This document shows, piece by piece, positions 6,740 through 15,107 of a stretch of DNA of 17,339 bases. Made by a program: the position numbers and the translations under genes. Positions within the stretch are counted from its first letter, which is position 1. Each line of letters starts with the position of its first letter. The DNA is from Tritrichomonas foetus (taxonomy: Eukaryota; Parabasalia; Tritrichomonadida; Tritrichomonadidae), in assembly GCA_001839685.1 (NCBI GenBank), contig MLAK01001387.1, forward strand, positions 1 to 17,339. Direction: 5' to 3'. Under the pieces are notes generated by a model, which was given only the letters and a program-made list of their open reading frames with translations, did no database searches and was not told the DNA's origin.

Positions 6740-8061
6740 AGAGAAAGCTTTGCTGTGAAGCTCGTAAATGATTTTACTTTTATTTTGAAACTATTTTATA
6801 TATATATGTCCAATGTTTCTTGCTTGTTTCATATCATCAAAAAATCTGTAAACTCATGACATATCCAATAATTGATATTTTTCAAATGAAATTTTTTCCA
6901 GTGAATCTATAAAGAATTATCTTAAACAAGTTGAGGTAATTGTCAAAATTGAAAGTTTAAAATTACAACAAGAAGAAACCCAAGAATTAGCTAAAATGTT
7001 TGAAGCAAAACATGATAATGGTATCATTAATCAAGTTTTCAATAAGTTGACATTTATATTAAAAGGCCAAATAATTTAAATTAAAACCAATAGCAAAGAA
7101 GGAAAAAATGATAATGAATATCGCTATTGAAATTAATAAATTGAATTCATCAGTAAACTGAAGAAAGAAGGAGAAGAAAGGAAAATCACGAATGCTGTTG
7201 AACGATTAAATCTTTTCAATAGAATTCATGTTTCAATTGAATAATATATTAAATAAATTGTAGCTCATTTTTCTGAAATTAACAAAAAAAGCATATTCCA
7301 AACTTTCTGTTGAAATTCCAGAAAGCATTTTAGGTCATCTATTATTAAAAGTGAGAATTAGTTATATGATTTGATTTTTTTAATGGAAAGAAATTGATAT
7401 TATAAAATCTTATAGTGAAAGTTAATATTTAAGCGATTTTAAAATGAAGCATTTTATTGAACATTTAAATTAACAATTTAAATAGATATATTTGGAGGAA
7501 TTTATGCAAACGTTTGACGCCTCTTGTTAGTCCACATATTCACTGCACTCGTCATCTTGGTGAAGACCATTTTTATGATTCATATTCACAACTTCGAGGT
7601 ATTTTCATTAATTTAAATGATGAATGTATAGGCAGTTGATTAATTAAGGAATTTTTGATACATATTATTTTTTTGGTATAAATAATATCATAATCTTGTG
7701 AATTTTTAACTTACTCATTCTGATTCAATTTGCAATTCTAGTTCACGTGAAATAACTAGATGGTTAAAATTTGATTTTAAACAAAAAGCTGTCATGATAA
7801 ATCCAATACTGTTATATCAGGTGATGGGGGAAGTGGATATTTATATCAATATGTAATGGCAAAATCTAATGATGATCAGCAAAGAGACAAACTTGATGAT
7901 AGAAACACACGTGATTTTTCATTTGCATGCATTTCGCATTCTTATGCAATGACATCTACAAAAGCTAATTATTACGTAATAATCATTAAGACAGAATCAG
8001 AAATACAAACTTAGGTAGCAATGACTTATTTGGATATCTTTCTAATTCAGTTGAAGAATAA
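6740..8061 (+). pseudogene. Decayed BTB-BACK-F5/8 type C (discoidin-like) protein gene
   Basis: Collinear peptide fragments in shifting plus-strand frames follow the order of trichomonad BTB plus F5/8C proteins. BTB-like pieces are 6740-6784 (VNDFTFILK), 6811-6912 (FLLVSYHQKICKLM then IIDIFQMKF) and 6900-7079 (SESIKNYLKQVEVIVKIESL onward). BACK-like pieces are 7152-7244 (ITNAVERLNLFNRIHVSIE) and 7300-7374 (LSVEIPESILGHLLLKV). The carbohydrate-binding-type domain remnants are 7493-7639 (LTPLVSPHIHCTRHLGEDH onward), 7743-7808 (REITRWLKFDFKQKAV), 7817-8014 (SGDGGSGYLYQYVMAKSNDD onward, with LDDRN and YYVIIIKTESE) and about 8024-8061 (LFGYLSNS). At least six frame changes or stops interrupt it, and AT-rich non-coding stretches lie between pieces. 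The coding words are still readable, so inactivation is old but not ancient. The family identity is from recalled patterns (SWxxFDFK, SND..W..LD.R, FEIFG). The BACK call is the weakest part. Confidence 0.66.
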
Positions 8062-8298
8062 TTTCGTGGAAAAATCAGAAAACAATTTCAATTGACTGTT
8101 TCCAAATGAATTTCAGGAAATATTAATAAAACTTGAAGAAGTTAACTTCCATTTCTTTATTATCTATTTCATTTAATATTGATAAATACATTTTTGTTCA
8201 TGCCTTGTAAATGGTTAAAATAAAAAAAGTGAAGAATCACTTTTGAAAATTATTATATAATTAAAAAATGAAAAATAATCTAAATTTTTAAAAAACAA
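8062..8298. other. AT-rich spacer, 3' side of 14-3-3 gene
   Basis: A spacer of 237 bases lies between the end of the pseudogene and the 14-3-3 stop codon. Early parts read as further decayed sequence after the pseudogene stop; the rest is nearly pure A/T. Nothing else was recognised. Confidence 0.4.
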
Positions 8299-9015
8299 TT
8301 ACTCCACATTACCTTTTTGCCAAATAGTTAAGTTATCAACAATCAGCTGGAGAAGCATTCTTGTTTCAGATGGATTCGGATCAAGCACCGCATCTTCTTT
8401 AATGTCAGTACATTCCTTAAAAGTTTGTTCAAGCATAGAAATTGCATCAGCTTTTTTATCAACAATTTCTACAAGAAACACAGAATAGTTTAGTACCAGT
8501 CTTAAATATATTGAGTTTCTTTTTGGATATGTTTCTTTACAAATGTTAATGCCTTTGTTATATGTTTCAATAGCATTTGTGATAAAACTAAGCCTGTCTT
8601 TTGATTCACCCAGTTCACAAAGGTACCTAAAAAGGTCAGCTCGGATTTGAGTATAAAACAATTGAGCCACTAAATCAACAGCATTTGGAATTAATTTATT
8701 ATCAAGTATTTCAAGAAATTCATGACAGATATTTGAAATTTCTGTTATGATCTTATTTTTCATAGTTCTTAATTTCCCTAACTTTGCGGACGAACTGTCT
8801 CCATTTTCTTTTTCAATTGCTGCAGAAATAATTCTAACAGATTCTCTTCGTTCACTTATAATTGATTTGTACGCTCTCGTGATCAGATTTCGTTCTTCGA
8901 CATTAAATTTTGGATCTAAACGTAAAGCCTCCTGCATCAATGAAATGACTGTTTGATGTCTATTGGCCTTTTTCATAATTCTTGCAACAACAATGCATTT
9001 ATCTCGTGGATTCAT
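8299..9015 (-). CDS. 14-3-3 family phosphoprotein-binding protein
   Basis: A 238-residue 14-3-3 protein, near normal family length, all helical, expected to dimerise in the cytoplasm and bind phosphoserine/threonine peptides. The first signature is RNLITRAYKSIISERR (42-57), the counterpart of the usual RNLLSVAYKNVVGARR. The second is PSETRMLLQLIVDNLTIW (215-232). The residues that contact the phosphate are kept: K50, R57, and R130-Y131 in FRYL. The peptide-backbone asparagines N176 (VLNYSVF) and N228 (DNLTIW) and the groove tryptophan W232 are also kept. Elsewhere it is quite divergent, for example in the region 75-95 and in the last loop before helix I. The short C-terminal tail (QKGNVE) follows the final helix as usual. 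The start is the first ATG, with DKCIVVARIMKKANRH matching helix A. Codon use is AT-rich, unlike a very highly expressed gene. The role is probably signalling, with clients unknown; the kinase about 2.8 kb away is not evidence of a pair. Confidence 0.95.
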   Translation of the reverse strand: MNPRDKCIVVARIMKKANRHQTVISLMQEALRLDPKFNVEERNLITRAYKSIISERRESVRIISAAIEKENGDSSSAKLGKLRTMKNKIITEISNICHEFLEILDNKLIPNAVDLVAQLFYTQIRADLFRYLCELGESKDRLSFITNAIETYNKGINICKETYPKRNSIYLRLVLNYSVFLVEIVDKKADAISMLEQTFKECTDIKEDAVLDPNPSETRMLLQLIVDNLTIWQKGNVE

Positions 9016-9438
9016 CGATTTTGTTAATTCTGAATTAGAACTTTTTCACATCTTATTTAATCGCTTGCATTCAATATTTCAATATAACAAAACTCGTTTA
9101 AAATTTATTTCTTTTCGAAATTATGTTCAAATCTCGAGATCATTAATCAATATTGAGTTCATAATTTGAAATTGTCATTTGCAACATAGATTCGTTCAAA
9201 GAGCCTAATTGTCATGATGTTTTTATAATATTAAATTATATAAAATATCCTTAATTTCACTTCAATAGACGATTATTGAGAACATAATCTGCTAATTTCT
9301 CTTTTTAGTGGATCAGATATCAAAATTTTGTAAAATGCTTCCATTTATTCTATTTTTAAAGTTTTCGAATGTTAAAAAAAATGAAATAATCGTTTAGATT
9401 AGTTTAAATATGTAACAAACAGATATAGAATGTTTTAA
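9016..9438. other. Spacer between two minus-strand genes
   Basis: A spacer of 423 bases holds the promoter side of the 14-3-3 gene and the 3' side of the large membrane-protein gene. It is AT-rich. A sequence tttcacttcaatagac at 9255-9270 resembles the CACTTCACTAGAG word found near the S28 gene, with two differences over 16 bases, possibly by chance. No gene was seen; an open plus-strand frame running out of the 14-3-3 gene lacks any protein features. Confidence 0.5.
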
Positions 9439-12081
9439 TTAACATGTTGGATACTCAACATCATTGTACCTGTAAAACAATGAGCCAAGATACCAACCAA
9501 AAGCCGCGCTGCCAAACATACACAAAAATCTCAATGTCGTAAACAAAACTTCAATTGTTGCTCCATCAATGACAGTATCCACAAGTGCGTACATTTTCGT
9601 TACATCTGAAGACATCTTTAATTTGTTTACAGTGAACTTCAAATATGGATTTTGAATGTTTAATGTGTCCAATTTAAACTTATGTGTAACTTTTCCAAAA
9701 TCAATGTCAGGATCATATTTTCCTTTAAATCTATTTCCGAAAGTTCCTTTTCCACGAGCATTCTTTTTCATTTGGATGAAATATTTTCGAGATTTTTCTT
9801 CATCAGACAAAATTTTAATCAAATCGTGAATACTCGAAATATTTTTATAGTTGATATCATAGGCAAGGTCGTCTGGAATTTCCTCATTTATATCAAATTC
9901 ACCATCAGACATTTCACTCCAATAATCATATTCAGAGTAATCATCAGAATAATCATCATTTTTGCTGTTTATTACTGGTTCATTTTGCTGTTCATCAGTA
10001 TTTTGATTTGCGCATTCAATATTTTCATTAATTGTTGGTTGTTGATTATTCTTCTTTTTTTGAACAGGTCCATATTTTCCTTTCATTTTCTCATAATTTG
10101 TCCAATCATCTTCTTCAGTGATATTTCCATCGTTCTCTTGTTTCATTTGTTGATTCCTTCCTCGTTTACTTGAAGAATCGTTAGAGTTTCTTGGTTTGCG
10201 ATGATTTGATTTGTAATCACTATAATACTCATCTTCATCATAATCCCGATCGAATTCTTCGAAGCTGTCATTTGAATGAGACATGTCATATTCAAAGCTA
10301 TCATAATGCTTTTCTTTACGTTTCATCTTTTTGTCAACAATTGTTGGATCTTTCTGGATGTTTTTTTGTGCCCTAGCTCGATAAATACCCAATAGAATAA
10401 TTGACAAAAATGGAATACAAATAATTACAATAGATAATGGATACATGATATTTGCTGGAATTACTGCACCAAGCATTGATGCAATAACAATTACTGAGAA
10501 TCCAAAAGAAACAAAATACAAAAATCCATCTAAAAAGTTATTAAATGCATATAAATAAGGCCGACTGAAGCAATGATATCCAAATAAAATTCCGTAGAAA
10601 ACAGGCAAAAGAAACATGATATACTTAGATATTGTGTTCGACATGGCAGTTATCAACACAACAAGGAATTTTGATGAGAATAAAACAATACACCATGTAA
10701 TTGATTGATATTTATAGTTTTGGAAGAAGAAAATTCCAGTTGTTTTCATTCGAGTGACAATTCCTTTCCATTTCTTTTCATTTGATTCTCCCCAAACACA
10801 AACATTTAAAAGAATTTGTGAATTTCGGAAAACCAAAGAAAGCCACATTGCAGGAACACCAATAATAATGAAAAGAAAAACATATGCTAGTATTGGGCCA
10901 ACAACTAAGAAGCCATCTTTAATATATTCCAAATTCAAACTTGATTGTATACGAAGAAGATAATTTTCACCACAATGATAAGAACACTCTTCTTCTATTA
11001 TTGTACAGTTCGAGCAAACAAATTCATTAGCAATAAAATAGTTCAAAATGGTACTAGAAACTGATGGCTTAGTGATATCGAGATATTGACCATATGGACA
11101 TGCATATTCATTTGGTACTAAATTTTTCACAAATAGCTGAAGAATTGGAACATAAAGCATATCTAAAATAAGCATCATTAATCTCAATCCATATCGTTTG
11201 ATAAGTTTTTTAATTTTCATCAGTAATTCTTGACCGAACTTTGTCAAATCAAAGTAAAAGAATAATAAACAGAATCCACAAAAGACTCCACAAACTGAAG
11301 CTAAAGCAATCATTGTAGTACGATCAAGGACTTCGATTCCTGGAATTGGAATCACTTTTGCAAAAATGAGGCATCCAATGAAAAATACGATAGCTGCAAT
11401 AATATGTGAAATTATTTTGACCTTGCCAGACTTTTTTGGTGCAATTTCTGCCACTTTTGAAAATTCTTTAATCATTTGGTTGACTTCATCTAATGTAATA
11501 ATTCCTTCATCATTATATGAAGTATGTTGATTTCTGTTATTCATATTTTTGCTGGCTTCTTCATCTTCACATTTTTCATATCTCTTTTGAATTTCATACA
11601 TATAATGTTGACAAATTGAACTTGATAAATCCTTAACTTTTGATTGTTTGGGTCTTTTGTCCCATATAAAGAAATATATTAAACGTGCTAAAATAATAAA
11701 TCCAGTACCACCAATAATAATCAAATTTAGTGTTGGCCATTTTTTGTGCATTATACTATCTGCCAGAAAATACGTTAGTGTTCCACATGCTCCCACATCA
11801 ATGATTTGAAGAAAGAACGTCTTTGTCGAAAATATCGCCCAAACCAAAAGCAAGTTGAGCAGAACTGGAATAAAAAGTGATACAATAACAAGTTGTGCTC
11901 GAACATCAAAATTAGGAAGTACAGGTATCCATCTCTGAATTGCAGCAATGAATTGCGAAATCGATGTTAATGCGTTTTTCACTTCTTCTGGAAGTGGAAC
12001 TTCTGGAACGTCAGACATTGATCCAAGATTCTGGAAGTATGAGAAAAAAGATGTAATTGTTGATACTCCTGCAAAAGCCAT
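9439..12081 (-). CDS. Polytopic membrane protein, protist TRP-like module
   Basis: An 880-residue membrane protein. Likely membrane segments are at about 62-84, 88-108, 118-140, 224-243, 256-277, 300-319, 390-416, 460-480, 486-505, 517-540 and 545-567, with one more near 846-869 just before the C terminus. Between segments 6 and 7 is a Cys-rich, probably extracytoplasmic loop (C328, C356, C359, C366, C370). The block from about 300 to 525 follows a pattern seen in many protist TRP-like/polycystin-related multi-pass proteins: a 'LDMLYVPILQLF' helix, a Cys-rich loop, a 'VGPILAYVFLFIIIGVP' helix, an 'NYKYQSITWCIVLFSSKFLV' segment, then 'FSRPYLYAFNNFLDG'. After residue 570 comes a long hydrophilic insert rich in D/E/S/N (about 590-730), then a conserved-looking stretch with basic patches (745-830) and the last helix. 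A function as a channel or mechanosensor is only an inference from topology. A possible alternative is an uncharacterised parabasalid membrane family. No N-terminal signal peptide is evident. Confidence 0.85.
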   Translation of the reverse strand: MAFAGVSTITSFFSYFQNLGSMSDVPEVPLPEEVKNALTSISQFIAAIQRWIPVLPNFDVRAQLVIVSLFIPVLLNLLLVWAIFSTKTFFLQIIDVGACGTLTYFLADSIMHKKWPTLNLIIIGGTGFIILARLIYFFIWDKRPKQSKVKDLSSSICQHYMYEIQKRYEKCEDEEASKNMNNRNQHTSYNDEGIITLDEVNQMIKEFSKVAEIAPKKSGKVKIISHIIAAIVFFIGCLIFAKVIPIPGIEVLDRTTMIALASVCGVFCGFCLLFFYFDLTKFGQELLMKIKKLIKRYGLRLMMLILDMLYVPILQLFVKNLVPNEYACPYGQYLDITKPSVSSTILNYFIANEFVCSNCTIIEEECSYHCGENYLLRIQSSLNLEYIKDGFLVVGPILAYVFLFIIIGVPAMWLSLVFRNSQILLNVCVWGESNEKKWKGIVTRMKTTGIFFFQNYKYQSITWCIVLFSSKFLVVLITAMSNTISKYIMFLLPVFYGILFGYHCFSRPYLYAFNNFLDGFLYFVSFGFSVIVIASMLGAVIPANIMYPLSIVIICIPFLSIILLGIYRARAQKNIQKDPTIVDKKMKRKEKHYDSFEYDMSHSNDSFEEFDRDYDEDEYYSDYKSNHRKPRNSNDSSSKRGRNQQMKQENDGNITEEDDWTNYEKMKGKYGPVQKKKNNQQPTINENIECANQNTDEQQNEPVINSKNDDYSDDYSEYDYWSEMSDGEFDINEEIPDDLAYDINYKNISSIHDLIKILSDEEKSRKYFIQMKKNARGKGTFGNRFKGKYDPDIDFGKVTHKFKLDTLNIQNPYLKFTVNKLKMSSDVTKMYALVDTVIDGATIEVLFTTLRFLCMFGSAAFGWYLGSLFYRYNDVEYPTC

Positions 12082-12106
12082 TTTCGCTTTAGAATTGTGT
12101 CTAAAT

Positions 12107-12111
12107 AGTGA
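12107..12111 (-). promoter_or_regulatory. Candidate initiator TCACT upstream of membrane-protein gene
   Basis: On the minus strand, ATTCACTATT contains TCACT, fitting TCA-Py-(T/A) with the presumed +1 A at 12109, 28 bases before the ATG at 12081. Spacing is slightly longer than usual for trichomonad genes. Support is a motif match only. Confidence 0.35.
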
Positions 12112-13078
12112 ATAATTCTATGAAAATTGAAATTTCAAGCAAAAATCTGGATTGTTTTTTGGGAAAAGTTATGGAAATTTTTCGTGCCTATAACAATATC
12201 ATTTAAATATTTAAACAGTGAAAAGGATCATTTTTTTGTTTTTTCACAAAATACAAATTTGAATACATAGAAAAACAACAAATTGAATGATCAAATTTTC
12301 TGAAAAATCACTTTTTCTTTAAAAAATGGTTTTTTGGCATTTCCGAATTGCTTTACAATTTTAATATTATTGAAAGCTTTAAATTTATTTCGAAGAAAAT
12401 ATTGAATTTTTGTCAAATTATGCTTATCCATATTTCAATCTCTGATGAATTGTGAACAATAGATTGAAAATAAGATGATTCATACGAAAAATATTCAAAA
12501 ATCTCAAAATATAAGTCAGACACAACTATGAAAATCAAAATTGTTTACGTTTTCAACAATGACGTTTATGTGATAACTATAGCATCATGATTTTTACAGA
12601 AGTGCATTTTATTCAAATAATTTTGAATATTTGACTTATTTCATGTCACAGCCATGACATCCGTAATTTATATGCTCATCTTTGCATTTTTTCACATGCC
12701 TTGTTGTAAGCGATACATGATTCGAAATAATATTATTTTGTTTAAATCTTCATGATGAAAGGTTTTTTAGAATAGAATATGATGAAAATTCAGTCGTTAT
12801 ATACGCTAACCATATATTTAGGTTAATAGCTATTGTATTAAACAATATATCACTATTTTCGAAATTAATTCATTGAATCAATTCCTTTTGCAAAATTTTC
12901 AATAGGATATAACATAATTATAAAATTATCGATAATTATCCATTCAATTTTTGAATAGTTTTCAAAATTTTATATTTTTCATTTTCACAAAAATCTCATG
13001 AAATTTCCATGAACATGTTCATTCTTTGATTATTTTCTCAACTTATTTGGTTATCCATTAATAGTGCTAGCTTAATAT

Positions 13079-13095
13079 TGAGATATAATATCTCA
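13079..13095. repeat. Short perfect palindrome
   Basis: tgagatat-a-atatctca: eight-base arms around a single central base, with no mismatch. It lies in a gene-free spacer about 140 bases from the glycosyltransferase stop codon. It could be a protein-binding dyad or simply chance in AT-rich DNA. Confidence 0.5.
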
Positions 13096-13230
13096 GATAA
13101 GTTTTATGTTCAGTAATTCCAATCTTTCCAATGTTAAATTGCTCCATGAACAAACTAGCTTCTTTCCTTTAGTAAATCTGTGATAGTTATTATTTTCTTA
13201 TTGTTTCAATTTCTCCATTTGAATTCTATA

Positions 13231-14859
13231 TTAGTGTGAATAATTAATTTCATTCAGAATATTCTTCAAAATAATTGAAAATGTCTCTAATTCGACTTCA
13301 ATATTTTGATCTCTCAAAACATCATGACAATCAAAAGTATCACAATAATTTTGATGATTCCAGCACCATTTTGTCATTTTTTCTTTACTTTTCTCTGAAA
13401 AAAACGCATTTTTCGGTTCATTTTCAGGCATATAACTGTAATATTCTACATTTGCCAAATTAGCAGCTGATTTATACCAATCGCGGCAATTATACATATA
13501 AGGAAGAATTTCTAATAGATAAGTTTTTCTTTTTTCTTGTGACGGATGCATCCAAGCAACATGGGAAAGACCACTTCCATGTTGACCGATTATTACTGAT
13601 GCTATTGAAGATAAATAAATTTGTTCTCGAAAATCTATTTTCCCATAATCAATTTGTTTAACTTCACAAAAATTGCATGTTTTATTAATAAGTGCGATTA
13701 ATTCTTGAATATTAGTGATTTCTCTTTGATTCATGCTTGTATTTTTATCACGTGTTTGAATAATAATCAATGGCTTTTTCATGATTTGATTTTCAATTAT
13801 TATTGGATTGATTCCAAAATGTTCAAGTACAGCAGCTCGAAGACCTTTTCCAGTTTCATTATTGTAATTATACTTAAATCGAAACATTGCATCAGGATCT
13901 CGTTCAGAATGAATATTGCTTTCAAGCTTTTGTAAACCTATAACAACACGTGTAAAAAGAAGAGGAGATTGTATCATATCAATATGCTTGATAGGCTTGA
14001 GCGTCAATGATTTAAATAAATTCATAAAACTATCATATTCATCATCAGATAAAATTAAATGTCTGTTGTTTTTGATAATTTTATAGTGGAGATATCCTTC
14101 AACGGTGATAATAGTTGAGTACAAAGGAACCAAATTGTCATAAATCATATGCCATAACATGGCACTATTGTAAAATCTTCCAAAAATATAGGCAATATTC
14201 TTAACTTTCTTAATAGAAGATGAAGTAGGAAATGAATTTGATACGATAATTGAGTTCCCTTTTAAGTGCGTTTCTGGTCGATCAAAAGGAGGAGATCTTC
14301 CACTTAAACATATAAAATTATGGGGAAACGAATAAATAATTGGAGAGTAAAAATAATATGTTTTGTTTGATAAACCAATATTTCTCCCATCACAATACCT
14401 ATTTAAGTAATTCCTTCCAAAACATTTCATTTGAGAAAAATTGAAAACATTGGAGAACTGTGTAATCGAAACATTGATGGGAAAAACATTTGTACTTTTC
14501 CTTGTTTTACATTTCAATTTTCCTTTATATTTTGTGATAAATGGGAAAGGAAAAGTTAAAATCAACTGTGAATCAGTTAAAAATATCAGTTTTGCTTGTT
14601 TTCCAGAAATTAGTAAATGTTCATCATATATATTAGTTTCAAATGCGAAAACATCTTTTATTTTTCTCTTTGTTAAATGATTCAACGCTTTTTGAAAGGT
14701 AACAGTAACATTATATTCATCAGACTCCACAATTGAAATAAAATCACAAATATGCTCAGTGAATATGGAGTTTTTTGCTACAATTGGTATGAATATGGAG
14801 AACGTGATTATCAATGTAAAAAATCCAAAACATTTGATTTGATGGTATCTCCATTTCAT
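13231..14859 (-). CDS. GT61-type glycosyltransferase (DUF563), signal-anchored
   Basis: A 542-residue type II membrane protein. A short basic N terminus and a hydrophobic segment at about 10-28 (FGFFTLIITFSIFIPIVA) form a signal anchor that would place the enzyme in the ER or Golgi lumen. The GT61 features are an N-terminal WHMIYDNLVPLY (236-247), the central LFTRVVIGLQ (301-310), IIIQTRDKNTSMNQREITN (365-383), the DFREQIYLSSIASVIIGQHG region (409-428) and the signature GQHGSGLSHVAWMHP (425-439) followed by LLEILP (448-453) and a Tyr-containing tail. This order matches DUF563/GT61 enzymes such as beta-1,2-xylosyltransferase and EOGT, which transfer xylose or GlcNAc from a sugar nucleotide. 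Substrate and acceptor cannot be told from sequence. Several Cys (C10, C38, C117, C146, C156, C184) and many N-glycosylation sequons fit a lumenal protein. The start is the first ATG, with a candidate initiator 12 bases before it. Confidence 0.88.
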   Translation of the reverse strand: MKWRYHQIKCFGFFTLIITFSIFIPIVAKNSIFTEHICDFISIVESDEYNVTVTFQKALNHLTKRKIKDVFAFETNIYDEHLLISGKQAKLIFLTDSQLILTFPFPFITKYKGKLKCKTRKSTNVFPINVSITQFSNVFNFSQMKCFGRNYLNRYCDGRNIGLSNKTYYFYSPIIYSFPHNFICLSGRSPPFDRPETHLKGNSIIVSNSFPTSSSIKKVKNIAYIFGRFYNSAMLWHMIYDNLVPLYSTIITVEGYLHYKIIKNNRHLILSDDEYDSFMNLFKSLTLKPIKHIDMIQSPLLFTRVVIGLQKLESNIHSERDPDAMFRFKYNYNNETGKGLRAAVLEHFGINPIIIENQIMKKPLIIIQTRDKNTSMNQREITNIQELIALINKTCNFCEVKQIDYGKIDFREQIYLSSIASVIIGQHGSGLSHVAWMHPSQEKRKTYLLEILPYMYNCRDWYKSAANLANVEYYSYMPENEPKNAFFSEKSKEKMTKWCWNHQNYCDTFDCHDVLRDQNIEVELETFSIILKNILNEINYSH

Positions 14860-15107
14860 TTCATATCATGTGATGGATAATTTCAATTGATTGTATTTGC
14901 CAGGCCAAATTTTAATTCAAAATGTTAATTCGTCGAAAACATATATTTTATGTGATGTTATGATTTTTAAAAGTAAACGAAGAAAAATAACCTTAGAGAT
15001 TTCATGGTAAGCAACTTTATTAAAGTTAAAATAGTATTCAAAACATATATAGAATATTATTAAATAAAATCAAATTTCATGGTATATATATATAATATAA
15101 AAAAATG
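14860..15107. other. Spacer before glycosyltransferase gene
   Basis: A spacer of 248 AT-rich bases between two minus-strand genes. It holds the presumed start-site motif of the glycosyltransferase at its left edge, and a TATATATATATAATATA run near 15084-15100 just past the stop codon of the neighbouring 561-residue protein gene. Confidence 0.4.
14869..14873 (-). promoter_or_regulatory. Candidate initiator TCACA upstream of GT61 gene
   Basis: On the minus strand ccaTCACATGATATGAAATG precedes the start. TCACA fits TCA-Py-(T/A) with the presumed +1 A at 14871, 12 bases before the ATG at 14859, which is the short distance expected of trichomonad 5' UTRs. This is the best-placed initiator candidate among the intact genes. 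Confidence 0.42.

Larger units (their letters stand above)
12082..13230. other. 1.15-kb AT-rich spacer, no gene seen
   Basis: The longest gene-free stretch. It lies upstream of the large membrane-protein gene and downstream of the glycosyltransferase, both on the minus strand. All frames are short and carry no recognisable peptide. The only structure picked out by eye is the small palindrome at 13079-13095. No tRNA, transposon ends or tandem array were seen. Confidence 0.6.

Noticed and set aside
6740..8061. Intron-containing live gene instead of a pseudogene
   Set aside because: The gaps lack consistent splice-site words, frames change within single conserved words, and stops fall inside domain islands; trichomonad introns are rare and short.
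4181..9015. Functional pairing of the kinase with the 14-3-3 gene as a signalling unit
   Set aside because: They are about 2.8 kb apart with two other loci between; eukaryotic neighbours of this kind do not imply a joint pathway.
9682..10173. 163-residue plus-strand frame with Ile/Phe-rich composition
   Set aside because: Antisense of the acidic insert of the membrane-protein gene; the hydrophobic look comes from complementing D/E/N codons.
12082..13230. Hidden small gene or RNA in the long spacer
   Set aside because: Read in all frames; only short AT-driven frames, no tRNA-like box sequences and no conserved words.
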